From Propionicimonas paludicola (GTDB lineage: Bacteria; Actinomycetota; Actinomycetes; Propionibacteriales; Propionibacteriaceae), in the NCBI RefSeq assembly GCF_002563675.1, contig NZ_PDJC01000001.1, positions 1,798,001 to 1,862,000 of the forward strand: a stretch of 64,000 bases of DNA, read 5' to 3'. Both the position numbers and the translations under genes were made by a program. Positions 57,567 to 64,000 of the stretch are shown here, one piece after another. A model generated the notes under the pieces. It was not told where the DNA came from, made no database searches, and was given only the letters and a program-made list of their open reading frames with translations. Every line of letters starts with the position of its first letter. Position 1 is the stretch's first letter.

Positions 57567-60302
57567 GTGCATTCTGACGCGCCCCGAGTCTGGGGACCCG
57601 CCGGAGCGTCTCGATCGGCCACCTGGCGCCTCGAGTTAGCGGGTGGCCAGTTTCGGCTCTCGACCACCGCGGGCGACGAGTACTTCACTGACGGCGCGGT
57701 GTCGCAGCTCTCGGTACGACGGTGGTGGTTCGGCCATGCGTTGGTCGTCCGACAACGCAGCACCCGCCGCTTTCACGGCGTTCCGAAGGCGGACGTTGCC
57801 TCACTGCGCCACGCGATCCAGTGGCACGTAGATCGGGCACAGGTCCAGTCGACTCTCGAACGCGCGTGTGTCTTTCAGTCGCACTACAGCGCGCTGTTGG
57901 CCCATCACCTGGTCGAGCAACGATGGATTCCTCACGACCGCGTAGCTCAAGTCATGGCGCTCTGCCCGACTCCCGAGGAACTGGAACGCCTTGGTCGCCT
58001 ACCGATAGAGGACCTGACCACACCAGAGGAGCGCGACGCCCTCGCACTGTTGGCACGAGACCCGATTGCTGCGATTCAGACCGCCAACGAGCGCATCCTC
58101 CATGGAGAGCTGACCGCAGAAGCCGCCTTCTTCGCCGGCATTGAGAGCCAACCGCTCACGCCGGAGCAGGCCTTGGCGGTGGTGGCGTTCGACAGCCGCG
58201 TCCGGGTGATTGCAGCAGCGGGCTCAGGCAAGACCTCGGTGATGGTGGCCCGGGCGGCCTACGCCCAAGAGCGAGGCTTCGTTGCCCCGGACCGGATCCT
58301 GATGCTCGCCTTCAACAAGGACGCCGCGTCCGAACTTCGCGCCCGGGTGGCTTCGCGACTGGCGGCACGTGAGCTACCTGCGGGAGGCATCCAGGCCACC
58401 ACCTTCCATTCCTTCGGGCGTGCACTGATCGGGCACGCGACCGGGCGCAAGCCCACCATTGCCCCATGGGTCGAGAACGGCAGTGACGTCGACAAGGTCA
58501 GTCGGATCATCGACGAGCTGCGGGAAGCTTCGCCGGACTTCCGGTTCAAATGGGACATGTTCCGACTCATCTACAGCCGGGTGTCGGAGCGCCCCGACCT
58601 CGAGGAGCCCGACAGCTACGACCGCAGCAAGCGCAGAACCGGCTTCCACACCTATCGTGGCGAGATCGTTCGCAGCGAGGGCGAGCGCATGATTGCGGAT
58701 TGGCTCTTCCTGAACGGTGTCGACTACCGCTACGAGCAGCCATACAGCCACGACGTGGCCGACAAGGAACACAGCCAGTATCGTCCCGACTTCTTCTACC
58801 CGCAGATCGATGCCTGGCACGAGCACTGGGCGCTGGGGGCGGACGGCGCTCCTCCGCCCTCGTTCACCGGGTACGCCGACGGCATGCGATGGAAGCGCGC
58901 ACTTCACCGCAAGTACGGCACCTCGTTGATCGAGACCACCTGGCACGAGATCGTCAACCTGAACGGCTTCTCAGCTCTCGCTGATCAACTGCAGCGCCGC
59001 GGCCTCGAGCTCGACTGGAACCCCGATCGTCCGATCTCCGGTATCCCAGCTGCTACCCATGAGCGGCTCGCTCAGCTGATGCGCACCTTCCTGTCGCACG
59101 TGAAGGCTGGGTCGCTCAGTCGTGGCGACCTCGATGCACGGCTCACGAGCCAACCGAGCCGGCGAAGCCGTCTGTTCCTTGAGCTGTTCTGGCAGATCTT
59201 CGATCGGTGGCAAGACGACCTGGCGGCGCTAGGCGCGATCGACTTCGACGACATGGTGATTCAGGCCGCCGATCTGCTTGAGCGACATCCATCACTCCGC
59301 ACATTCGACTTGGTGCTGGTCGATGAGTTCCAGGACACCAGCAGATCGCGGGCCCGGCTGGTCAAGGCGTTGTGTGACAAGCCCGAGGCCTATCTGCTGG
59401 CCGTAGGCGACGACTGGCAGGCGATCAACCGTTTCGCCGGTGCGGATCTATCTGCGATGACCGAGTTCGACAGCTTCTTCGGCGCGACGACAACGCTGCG
59501 GTTGCAGACAACCTTCCGGAACACCCAGCGCATTGCGGACGTCGCCGGCCGCTTCATCAGTCGCAACCCCGGCCAGCTCCCGAAGCGGGTCGTCGCGAGT
59601 TCACCGCTGACGAACGCTGCTCCCGTGGTGGTCGTTCGGGTGGAGAGCAGACAGCAACTTCGACCAACGATCGAGCGCCATTTGCTTGACCTCGCCGCAC
59701 GCTACCCTACAGCCAGCATCGACGTGCTCGGGCGCTACTCGCACGAACGCGACCTAGTGCCGCGCCGACTGCTCGCTGGCCCACGGGTCTCGTTCCGGAC
59801 AATCCACTCGGCCAAGGGACTAGAGGCCGATCACGTGGTCCTGCCGAACCTCACCACCGGCACATTCGGCCTTCCCAGCCAGATCGATGATGACCCGGTG
59901 ATCGGCCTCGCCATGGCCAGGGATGACGAGTTCCCCCACTCTGAGGAGCGGCGCCTGTTCTATGTGGCACTGACGCGGGCTCGGCACACCGTGACGATCT
60001 TCACCATCGCCGGCCTGGAGTCACCGTTCGTCGTCGAGCTTCTCCAGGACCAAGACGTCGTGGTGCAGGACAGTTCGGGCAACCGTGACCCCGTACAACC
60101 GTGCCCCAAGTGCGGACAGGGCACGGTTCGCTTCAAGGTCAGCGAATACGGACCGTTCTCCTACTGCTGCCGGTTCCCTCGCTGCGACTACAAGGCGGAC
60201 GTGGTGTCGAGCGTCGGTCCCGCCAAGCCCCAGCGGACGCGGCAGGGATCCGGCCGGGTGGCAGGTGCATCCGCTCAGTCCCGCCGCAGGATACGAAGTT
60301 GA
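57567..60302 (+). CDS. HelD-like (helicase IV) superfamily 1 helicase with an inserted PD-(D/E)XK nuclease domain
   Basis: 911 residues. The N-terminal 190 residues match the E. coli HelD domain pattern. Walker A AAAGSGKTS is at 216-224, DEFQDT is the Walker B, GDDWQAINRF the motif III, and SRNPGQL and YVALTRARH follow. Inside the helicase core (about 365-460) lies a nuclease-like block: E371/E373, YRPDFF (405-410), E419 and IETT (455-458). Near the C terminus four cysteines (CPKCGQG and CCRFPRC) make a zinc ribbon. Nuclease-helicase fusion of this kind suggests DNA repair or defence against foreign DNA. The GTG at 57567 follows GAGG. Confidence 0.88.
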   Translation: MHSDAPRVWGPAGASRSATWRLELAGGQFRLSTTAGDEYFTDGAVSQLSVRRWWFGHALVVRQRSTRRFHGVPKADVASLRHAIQWHVDRAQVQSTLERACVFQSHYSALLAHHLVEQRWIPHDRVAQVMALCPTPEELERLGRLPIEDLTTPEERDALALLARDPIAAIQTANERILHGELTAEAAFFAGIESQPLTPEQALAVVAFDSRVRVIAAAGSGKTSVMVARAAYAQERGFVAPDRILMLAFNKDAASELRARVASRLAARELPAGGIQATTFHSFGRALIGHATGRKPTIAPWVENGSDVDKVSRIIDELREASPDFRFKWDMFRLIYSRVSERPDLEEPDSYDRSKRRTGFHTYRGEIVRSEGERMIADWLFLNGVDYRYEQPYSHDVADKEHSQYRPDFFYPQIDAWHEHWALGADGAPPPSFTGYADGMRWKRALHRKYGTSLIETTWHEIVNLNGFSALADQLQRRGLELDWNPDRPISGIPAATHERLAQLMRTFLSHVKAGSLSRGDLDARLTSQPSRRSRLFLELFWQIFDRWQDDLAALGAIDFDDMVIQAADLLERHPSLRTFDLVLVDEFQDTSRSRARLVKALCDKPEAYLLAVGDDWQAINRFAGADLSAMTEFDSFFGATTTLRLQTTFRNTQRIADVAGRFISRNPGQLPKRVVASSPLTNAAPVVVVRVESRQQLRPTIERHLLDLAARYPTASIDVLGRYSHERDLVPRRLLAGPRVSFRTIHSAKGLEADHVVLPNLTTGTFGLPSQIDDDPVIGLAMARDDEFPHSEERRLFYVALTRARHTVTIFTIAGLESPFVVELLQDQDVVVQDSSGNRDPVQPCPKCGQGTVRFKVSEYGPFSYCCRFPRCDYKADVVSSVGPAKPQRTRQGSGRVAGASAQSRRRIRS

Positions 60303-60349
60303 TCGATCGGCGGCCAGCCATCTGGCTTCGGCAGGCTCGGCCAAAGGGG

Positions 60350-60422
60350 TGGGCCCAGTGGGAATCGAACCCACAACCCGCGGATTAAAAGTCCGCTGCT
60401 CTGCCTATTGAGCTATAGGCCC
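60350..60422 (-). tRNA. tRNA-Lys (anticodon TTT)
   Basis: Read on the minus strand, a 73-base cloverleaf: acceptor GGGCCTA pairs with TGGGCCC (one G-T wobble), D-arm AGCTCAATAGGCAGAGCA, anticodon stem GCGGA and loop CTTTTAA with anticodon TTT, T-arm GTGGG with TTCGATTC and CCCAC, then the discriminator A. CCA is not encoded. It lies next to an integrase gene, whose site it may be, but its orientation is unusual for that (see findings). Confidence 0.92.
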
Positions 60423-60456
60423 CACAGCCATTCAGCCTAGTCAGTGGTACAATGGT

Positions 60457-60482
60457 GCTATCAGGTACTACCCCCTGATAGC
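60457..60482. promoter_or_regulatory. 9-bp inverted repeat between tRNA-Lys and the integrase
   Basis: GCTATCAGG (60457-60465) and CCTGATAGC (60474-60482) are perfectly inverted, eight bases apart. A phage repressor operator or integrase arm site would fit the position; no evidence separates the two. Confidence 0.5.
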
Positions 60483-60488
60483 GTGCGC

Positions 60489-60511
60489 TAGGCTGACATG
60501 TAGGCTGACAT
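60489..60511 (+). repeat. Tandem 11-bp repeat at the integrase promoter
   Basis: TAGGCTGACAT occurs twice, 12 bases apart (60489-60499 and 60501-60511). Each copy contains the -10-like TAGGCT; the second lies exactly six bases before the ATG at 60513. It could be an integrase arm site or an operator. Confidence 0.55.
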
Positions 60512-60512
60512 T

Positions 60513-61709
60513 ATGCGGGAGGCTGACGTGGCCAAGGAAGAGTCTACGGCAAGCGGCAGAAAGGTCCGCCGCGGCCAGGGTGACGGCTCGATCTACCAGC
60601 GCAAGAGCGACGGTCGATGGTTGGCCGTGCTTGACCTCGGAGAGAGTGGCGGCAAGCGTATCCGCAAGACGGTCAGCGCCAGCACCCGCGCCGAGGTTGT
60701 CCGCAAGCTGCGCGCACTCCAGCAGCAGATGGACGCCGGAGTTCTCCCCGACGCCGCCATCACCGAGGAATGGCTGCGCTACTGGATCACCGAGATAGCA
60801 CCCCGCACCCGCCGCAAAGGTGAAGTGATCCGGGAGCGGACCCTGATCGGCTACCGGTCCTACATCGACACGTGGCTGATCCCACACCTCGGCAAGGTGC
60901 GCCTGCAGCAGCTGACCCCCGACCATGTGCGGGCGCTCTACCGGGCAATGCGCACCGCCGGCCGATCCGAGACCACGATCAGGCAGGCGCACGCGATCCT
61001 CCACCGAGCGCTGAAGGTGGCGCTACTTGAAGGCCGCGTAGTTCGCAACGCTGCCGACATGCAGGACGCACCGAGCGCCGACAGCAACCCGACCCCGCAC
61101 CTGAGCCCAGAGCACGCCGCTCGAGTGATGGCTGCGACCAGTGGTGGACGTGAGCGAGTCCGGGCGATCTGTGCTCTTGGGCTGATGCTGCGCCAGGGTG
61201 AGGCTCTGGGCCTGCGGTGGGATGAGGACTTCGACGCCGAAGCCGGAACCCTGCACGTGCAGCGGGCGGTCCAGCGGCACAAGGGCAAGGGTCTGGTGGT
61301 GACTGGCGTGAAGTCAAAGACCTCAGACCGCGTGCTCGAGCTAGCGCCGGAGTACCTGGCTGCGTTCGTCGGACTCCAGATGATGAGCGGCAGTGAGTGG
61401 ATTTTCCCCGGCATTGACCAGAGCAAGCCGACTGATCCGCGGGTGGACCATCAGTGGTGGAAGGACCTCCTCACCCGCGCTGACGTACCCTACGTGCCGC
61501 TGCGGGGAGCTCGGCCGACCGGGGCCTCGATCATGCTCGATCAGGGCGTTCCGATGGAGGTCATCGCCGAGAACCTGGGCCACGCGAAGGGCTCGATCAA
61601 GACGGCTGAGGAGCACTACGCGCACACGACCAAGCGCGCCCGGAAGGCTGCTCTGGAGTCGGTGGCGAAGGCGATCACCGGGGGCCAACCTATAGATCGC
61701 GGCGTCTGA
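60513..61709 (+). CDS. int: Phage tyrosine integrase
   Basis: 398 residues. N-terminal arm-binding domain (RWLAVLDLG..., about 35-75), core-binding domain (about 85-175), and the catalytic domain with R227 (box I, MLRQGE), R334, H357 (LGHAKG) and nucleophile Y369 (HYAHTTK). The expected His of HxxR is arginine (R331). TAGGCT is six bases before the ATG at 60513; an internal GTG (60528) has a good GGGAGG ribosome site and is an alternative start. It inserts a prophage, most of which lies to the right. Ends in an inverted repeat that includes its stop codon. Confidence 0.9.
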   Translation: MREADVAKEESTASGRKVRRGQGDGSIYQRKSDGRWLAVLDLGESGGKRIRKTVSASTRAEVVRKLRALQQQMDAGVLPDAAITEEWLRYWITEIAPRTRRKGEVIRERTLIGYRSYIDTWLIPHLGKVRLQQLTPDHVRALYRAMRTAGRSETTIRQAHAILHRALKVALLEGRVVRNAADMQDAPSADSNPTPHLSPEHAARVMAATSGGRERVRAICALGLMLRQGEALGLRWDEDFDAEAGTLHVQRAVQRHKGKGLVVTGVKSKTSDRVLELAPEYLAAFVGLQMMSGSEWIFPGIDQSKPTDPRVDHQWWKDLLTRADVPYVPLRGARPTGASIMLDQGVPMEVIAENLGHAKGSIKTAEEHYAHTTKRARKAALESVAKAITGGQPIDRGV

Positions 61710-61717
61710 TCTATAGG
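61689..61717 (+). other. Inverted repeat across the integrase stop codon
   Basis: CCTATAGATC (61689-61698) and GATCTATAGG (61708-61717), nine bases apart, are perfectly inverted, with the TGA stop at 61707-61709. It may end integrase transcription or be an excision-linked site; it shares the 8-base CTATAGGC with the tRNA acceptor end. Confidence 0.45.
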
Positions 61718-61755
61718 CAATCGCGGGAAGCTATAGACGCATGGACGCACGAAAA

Positions 61756-61787
61756 CCGCCCCGGCCTCACGATGGAGGCCGGGGCGG
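61756..61787. terminator. Rho-independent terminator of the lysis cassette
   Basis: A 13-bp perfect stem (61756-61768 with 61775-61787) and six-base loop. On the minus strand the stem is followed by TTTTC, so it ends the lysis transcript; it can also stop integrase transcription from the other side. Confidence 0.88.
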
Positions 61788-61808
61788 CAGTGTGTCAGGG
61801 GGCGGGGG

Positions 61809-61910
61809 TTAGCGTTTACGGCGGGGCTTGTCGCAGCGCGGGCACTCCTTTGATCCGTCAGGCAGGGTCACGAGCAGCGCGCCACAGATGCAGTACTCGT
61901 CCTCGACCAT
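61809..61910 (-). CDS. 33-residue zinc-ribbon-like phage protein
   Basis: A tiny frame starting at 61910, one base overlapping the stop codon of the holin-like gene (TGATG). Cysteine pairs CIC and CPRC are arranged as in a zinc ribbon and the end is basic (KPRRKR). Coupled translation supports it; function unknown. Confidence 0.5.
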   Translation of the reverse strand: MVEDEYCICGALLVTLPDGSKECPRCDKPRRKR

Positions 61911-62248
61911 CAGAGCGCGTCGGACTCCGGCTCGGTGGACGAGCACGGTAGCACCCCGGTGCCGTAGATCTCCTTGGCCTCCGGGGGCACGCCGATCGGG
62001 TAGGTGGAGTTGAACACGATCCCGGCTGGCTGATCGGCCGTGGGCCTGTAGGCGACGCCCAGTGCCGATGCGAGCCAGCCGACAGCGGCAGTGGCAGAGA
62101 CGCCAGTGGCGGCGACCTGTGAGGCCAGGTCGGGCCACCAGATCGCAGACAGACCGGTTGCCAGCATCGTCACGAAGCCGACGGCGAGACCGGTGAAGTA
62201 GACCGCAGACCGCAGCTTGGCCGGGATCGCGGGCTTGTAGTCAGACAT
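61910..62248 (-). CDS. Holin-like phage membrane protein
   Basis: 112 residues with two membrane helices: about 15-35 and 45-65 (AVYFTGLAVGFVTMLATGL and VAATGVSATAAVGWLASALG). Soluble, acidic C-terminal tail. Size, topology and position next to an endolysin are those of an actinophage holin, which opens the membrane for lysis. ATG 62248 follows AAGGAG. Confidence 0.7.
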   Translation of the reverse strand: MSDYKPAIPAKLRSAVYFTGLAVGFVTMLATGLSAIWWPDLASQVAATGVSATAAVGWLASALGVAYRPTADQPAGIVFNSTYPIGVPPEAKEIYGTGVLPCSSTEPESDAL

Positions 62249-62286
62249 GAGGACTCCTTCGATGATGGTTAGTTATCGTCAAACGA

Positions 62287-62655
62287 TCAGTACGGCCACT
62301 GGTCGACCGGTACCATCGGCACGGTCCGGCCAGCGAGGTTGTGGGTGGAGTCGGTCAGGAACTGCCACTGGCCGGCCTTGATGAAGCTGTGGCAGGTCGT
62401 GGCCTCGCCGGGCGCGACCTGGTGGTTCGGCTTGTGGAACGATTCACCCTCGGCCCACTGGTGGCCATGGACCAGCAGCGACGGGCTGATAGTCGGAGCG
62501 TCGAGGCTGCCGCCCCACTGCCAGACGTCGCCCGGTCGGTCGGTGCGCTCATAGACGATCTGGTGCAGGTCGTCGCAGCCGGGGCACCACATGTGCAGGT
62601 ACCTGGTCTGGATGCCCTGGTAGTCGCTTTCGGCGATCCGCGCCAGGTCGGTCAT
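62287..62655 (-). CDS. DUF6527-like phage protein
   Basis: 122 residues with CPGCDDLHQI and a C-terminal CHSFIKAGQWQFLTDSTHNLAG, the pattern I know as DUF6527 of phage genomes. The cysteines and histidines could bind zinc. Start ATG overlaps the endolysin stop (ATGA). Confidence 0.65.
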   Translation of the reverse strand: MTDLARIAESDYQGIQTRYLHMWCPGCDDLHQIVYERTDRPGDVWQWGGSLDAPTISPSLLVHGHQWAEGESFHKPNHQVAPGEATTCHSFIKAGQWQFLTDSTHNLAGRTVPMVPVDQWPY

Positions 62656-63923
62656 GCTGACACCGTGAAGGTGGCGACCACCCACTTGTGGTCGGAGAGG
62701 TTGCCCGGGTCAATGAGCTTCGCCGACTCGAGCTTGACCTTGCTGCCCTTGGTGAAGATCGCATCCGGGCTCTGGGGGCCGGGTCGATCCACCGAATCGA
62801 ACTTCGGAGTGGCACGGATCCAGCCGGCGATCCGGGGGTCGTTCAGGGAGAAGTCTCCGCCGAAGATCGCCGGCCATGTGCCGGCCAGGGTGGCACCCTT
62901 CGCGACGTCGCCATTCTTCAGCTGGATCTCGATCTTGTCGGGCAGGATCGATGCGGGTCGGGTGTGCTGACTGATCGCATCGAAGCCGACGCCGTCGACC
63001 TTCAGCGGCAGCTTCACTGCACCATGGCCGAACGCTGTGCCGAAGCTGACCGTCCGCTTCAGGCCGGCCTTCTTCACCCGAGGGCCGATCAGGATCGCGA
63101 CGCTCTTGCCGTTCGAATGGTACGACCAGCCCTTGCCGAGCTCGTCGCACATCGCCTTGCGGCCCGGATCGGTCGTCTCCTGCACCAGGATCACGTCCGG
63201 GCTGCTCTTGGCCATCAGCTGCGCTCGGGCACGCCATGCAGCCTCGGAGCAGTCGCCGTCGTAGCTCTGGCAGTTGGCGACCAGGACGGTCACCTGAGCA
63301 GACTTGGGGGCGGGCTTCGGCGGCGGCGCAGTCTTTGTCTTGATTAGCGCCCGCACCTCAGCCCGGAACGCGCCCATGTCGTCGCCCGGATCGCCAGGCT
63401 TGCGGCGAGTGATCTCCTTGTGCGCACCGGCCGGAACCCTCGCCTTGTCCCAGCCGAACGCGATCACCAGGGCAGCACCGAGAGCGACTGCAGCCTTCCG
63501 CTGTGCTTCGTTGTAGGCGCCGGGGCACTTCACTTCGATACCGACTGTGTACCGGTTCGCGGAATAGCCATCGTCGTCGGGGCCGGGCTTCACCTCAGCA
63601 TCAGCGCCGGCCAGGATCTTCGCGACTGCGGCCTTGCTGTTGATCCCAGCGTGGTTCGCGTACCCGCCCGCGCCGAGAGTGATCCGACCGTCACGGTCGA
63701 TCGACCAGTGGCACAGTGGGGCCTTGATCTTGCCGTTGCCAGTGTCGAACAACAGCGCATCGGTGGTGGTCCACGCGGCGGTGTGGTGGAAGATCACACC
63801 TGAGGGGCTGAACGCGATATCCGTCCGGGCCTTCTTCGATGCCCACCCGGTGCGCTTGGCGACAGGGAAGCCCCATGCGGTGAGCAGGTTGGCGGCAGTC
63901 TCGAGGCTGCTGGTTGCAGACAT
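62652..63923 (-). CDS. Endolysin: N-acetylmuramoyl-L-alanine amidase fused to an endonuclease/exonuclease/phosphatase-type domain
   Basis: 423 residues. The amidase_2 domain (about 20-185) has HHTAAW with H46/H47, YANHAG (89), and GAHKEITRRKPGDPG with H168 and D178 as zinc/catalytic residues. A Lys/Pro-rich linker (about 194-208) joins it to an EEP fold: N217 in VANCQ, E249 in ILVQET, D357 and N361 in GGDFSLN, and S410-D411-H412 in LSDHK. The first half cuts peptidoglycan; the second half looks like an active metal phosphoesterase rather than the usual cell-wall binding module. Confidence 0.8.
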   Translation of the reverse strand: MSATSSLETAANLLTAWGFPVAKRTGWASKKARTDIAFSPSGVIFHHTAAWTTTDALLFDTGNGKIKAPLCHWSIDRDGRITLGAGGYANHAGINSKAAVAKILAGADAEVKPGPDDDGYSANRYTVGIEVKCPGAYNEAQRKAAVALGAALVIAFGWDKARVPAGAHKEITRRKPGDPGDDMGAFRAEVRALIKTKTAPPPKPAPKSAQVTVLVANCQSYDGDCSEAAWRARAQLMAKSSPDVILVQETTDPGRKAMCDELGKGWSYHSNGKSVAILIGPRVKKAGLKRTVSFGTAFGHGAVKLPLKVDGVGFDAISQHTRPASILPDKIEIQLKNGDVAKGATLAGTWPAIFGGDFSLNDPRIAGWIRATPKFDSVDRPGPQSPDAIFTKGSKVKLESAKLIDPGNLSDHKWVVATFTVSA

Positions 63924-63963
63924 GGCGAAGCGACCCCTTTCGAGGGTTGAGGGTTGGGTCAGG

Positions 63964-64000
63964 TCAGTCGGTGCCGCCGGGAGCGTCCGACTCCCAGAGC
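63964..64000 (-). CDS. C-terminal end of a phage gene (5' end outside window)
   Basis: On the minus strand the last bases of the window read an open frame of 11 codons (ending LWESDAPGGTD) and stop at 63966-63964. An acidic, Gly-rich end 40 bases before the endolysin start suggests a preceding structural or lysis gene. Too short to name. Confidence 0.35.
   Translation of the reverse strand, partial: LWESDAPGGTD

Overview
The window is high-GC DNA (mostly G or C at third codon positions) from an actinobacterium. Several lines of evidence point that way: a DUF5997/LysR-domain pair, a TIGR03084-type DinB-fold protein, a YkoEDC hydroxymethylpyrimidine transporter, and many genes whose start codon follows a TANNNT -10 box by six bases (leaderless mRNAs). 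The gene content would suit Propionibacteriales or a relative, but no marker gene here fixes the genus. There is one tRNA, no rRNA, no CRISPR array and no insertion sequence.

Region by region. 1-2.5 kb: end of a membrane protein gene, a divergent LysR-effector-domain/DUF5997 pair, and a VIT-family metal transporter. 2.5-4.4 kb: a membrane-anchored LuxR regulator lying exactly between two 32-bp direct repeats of the VIT gene 3' end, which looks like an inserted cassette. 4.4-7.7 kb: a scarred, partly lower-GC island with a NERD pseudogene broken by an amber codon, an FkbM methyltransferase, a one-helix membrane protein and a type III restriction-subunit remnant. 8-9.5 kb: an APC permease. 9.7-25.8 kb: a 13-gene minus-strand operon (fixC-fixX-enoate reductase-crotonase homologue-CoA ligase/MBL fusion-acyl-CoA dehydrogenase-TIGR03084-two CaiB-like CoA transferases-two MFS carriers-fixA-fixB), closed by two hairpins and opened by a palindromic operator shared with a divergent TetR gene.

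26.6-29.8 kb: a VOC protein, a Fic protein with an operator-like dyad, and an intact NERD protein. 29.8-42 kb: a cytoplasmic oligosaccharide locus (ABC importer, GH1, GH13, GH3, GH4, sugar kinase, NagB-like deaminase) next to a divergent leaderless GntR regulator. 42-47.7 kb: a leader peptide, a rhodanese, then the YkoE-D-C energy-coupling factor transporter with a P-loop kinase and a soluble NMT1/THI5-like protein. 47.7-60.3 kb: ordinary chromosomal genes (membrane proteins, TetR, glycosyltransferase, hydrolase, DEAD-box helicase, thioredoxin, quinone oxidoreductase, HelD-like helicase) plus an intergenic four-copy dyad repeat. 60.35 kb to the end: tRNA-Lys, a tyrosine integrase and a converging lysis cassette of a prophage that leaves the window on the right.

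The most unusual system is the 16-kb fix/cai-like operon. It resembles the Escherichia coli carnitine reduction genes (caiABCD-fixABCX) in CoA chemistry and electron delivery. It lacks CaiT and CaiE and adds an iron-sulfur enoate reductase, a ligase-metallohydrolase fusion and paired transporters and CoA transferases. I infer a reductive, probably anaerobic pathway for an unsaturated carboxylic acid other than carnitine; the substrate cannot be read from sequence.
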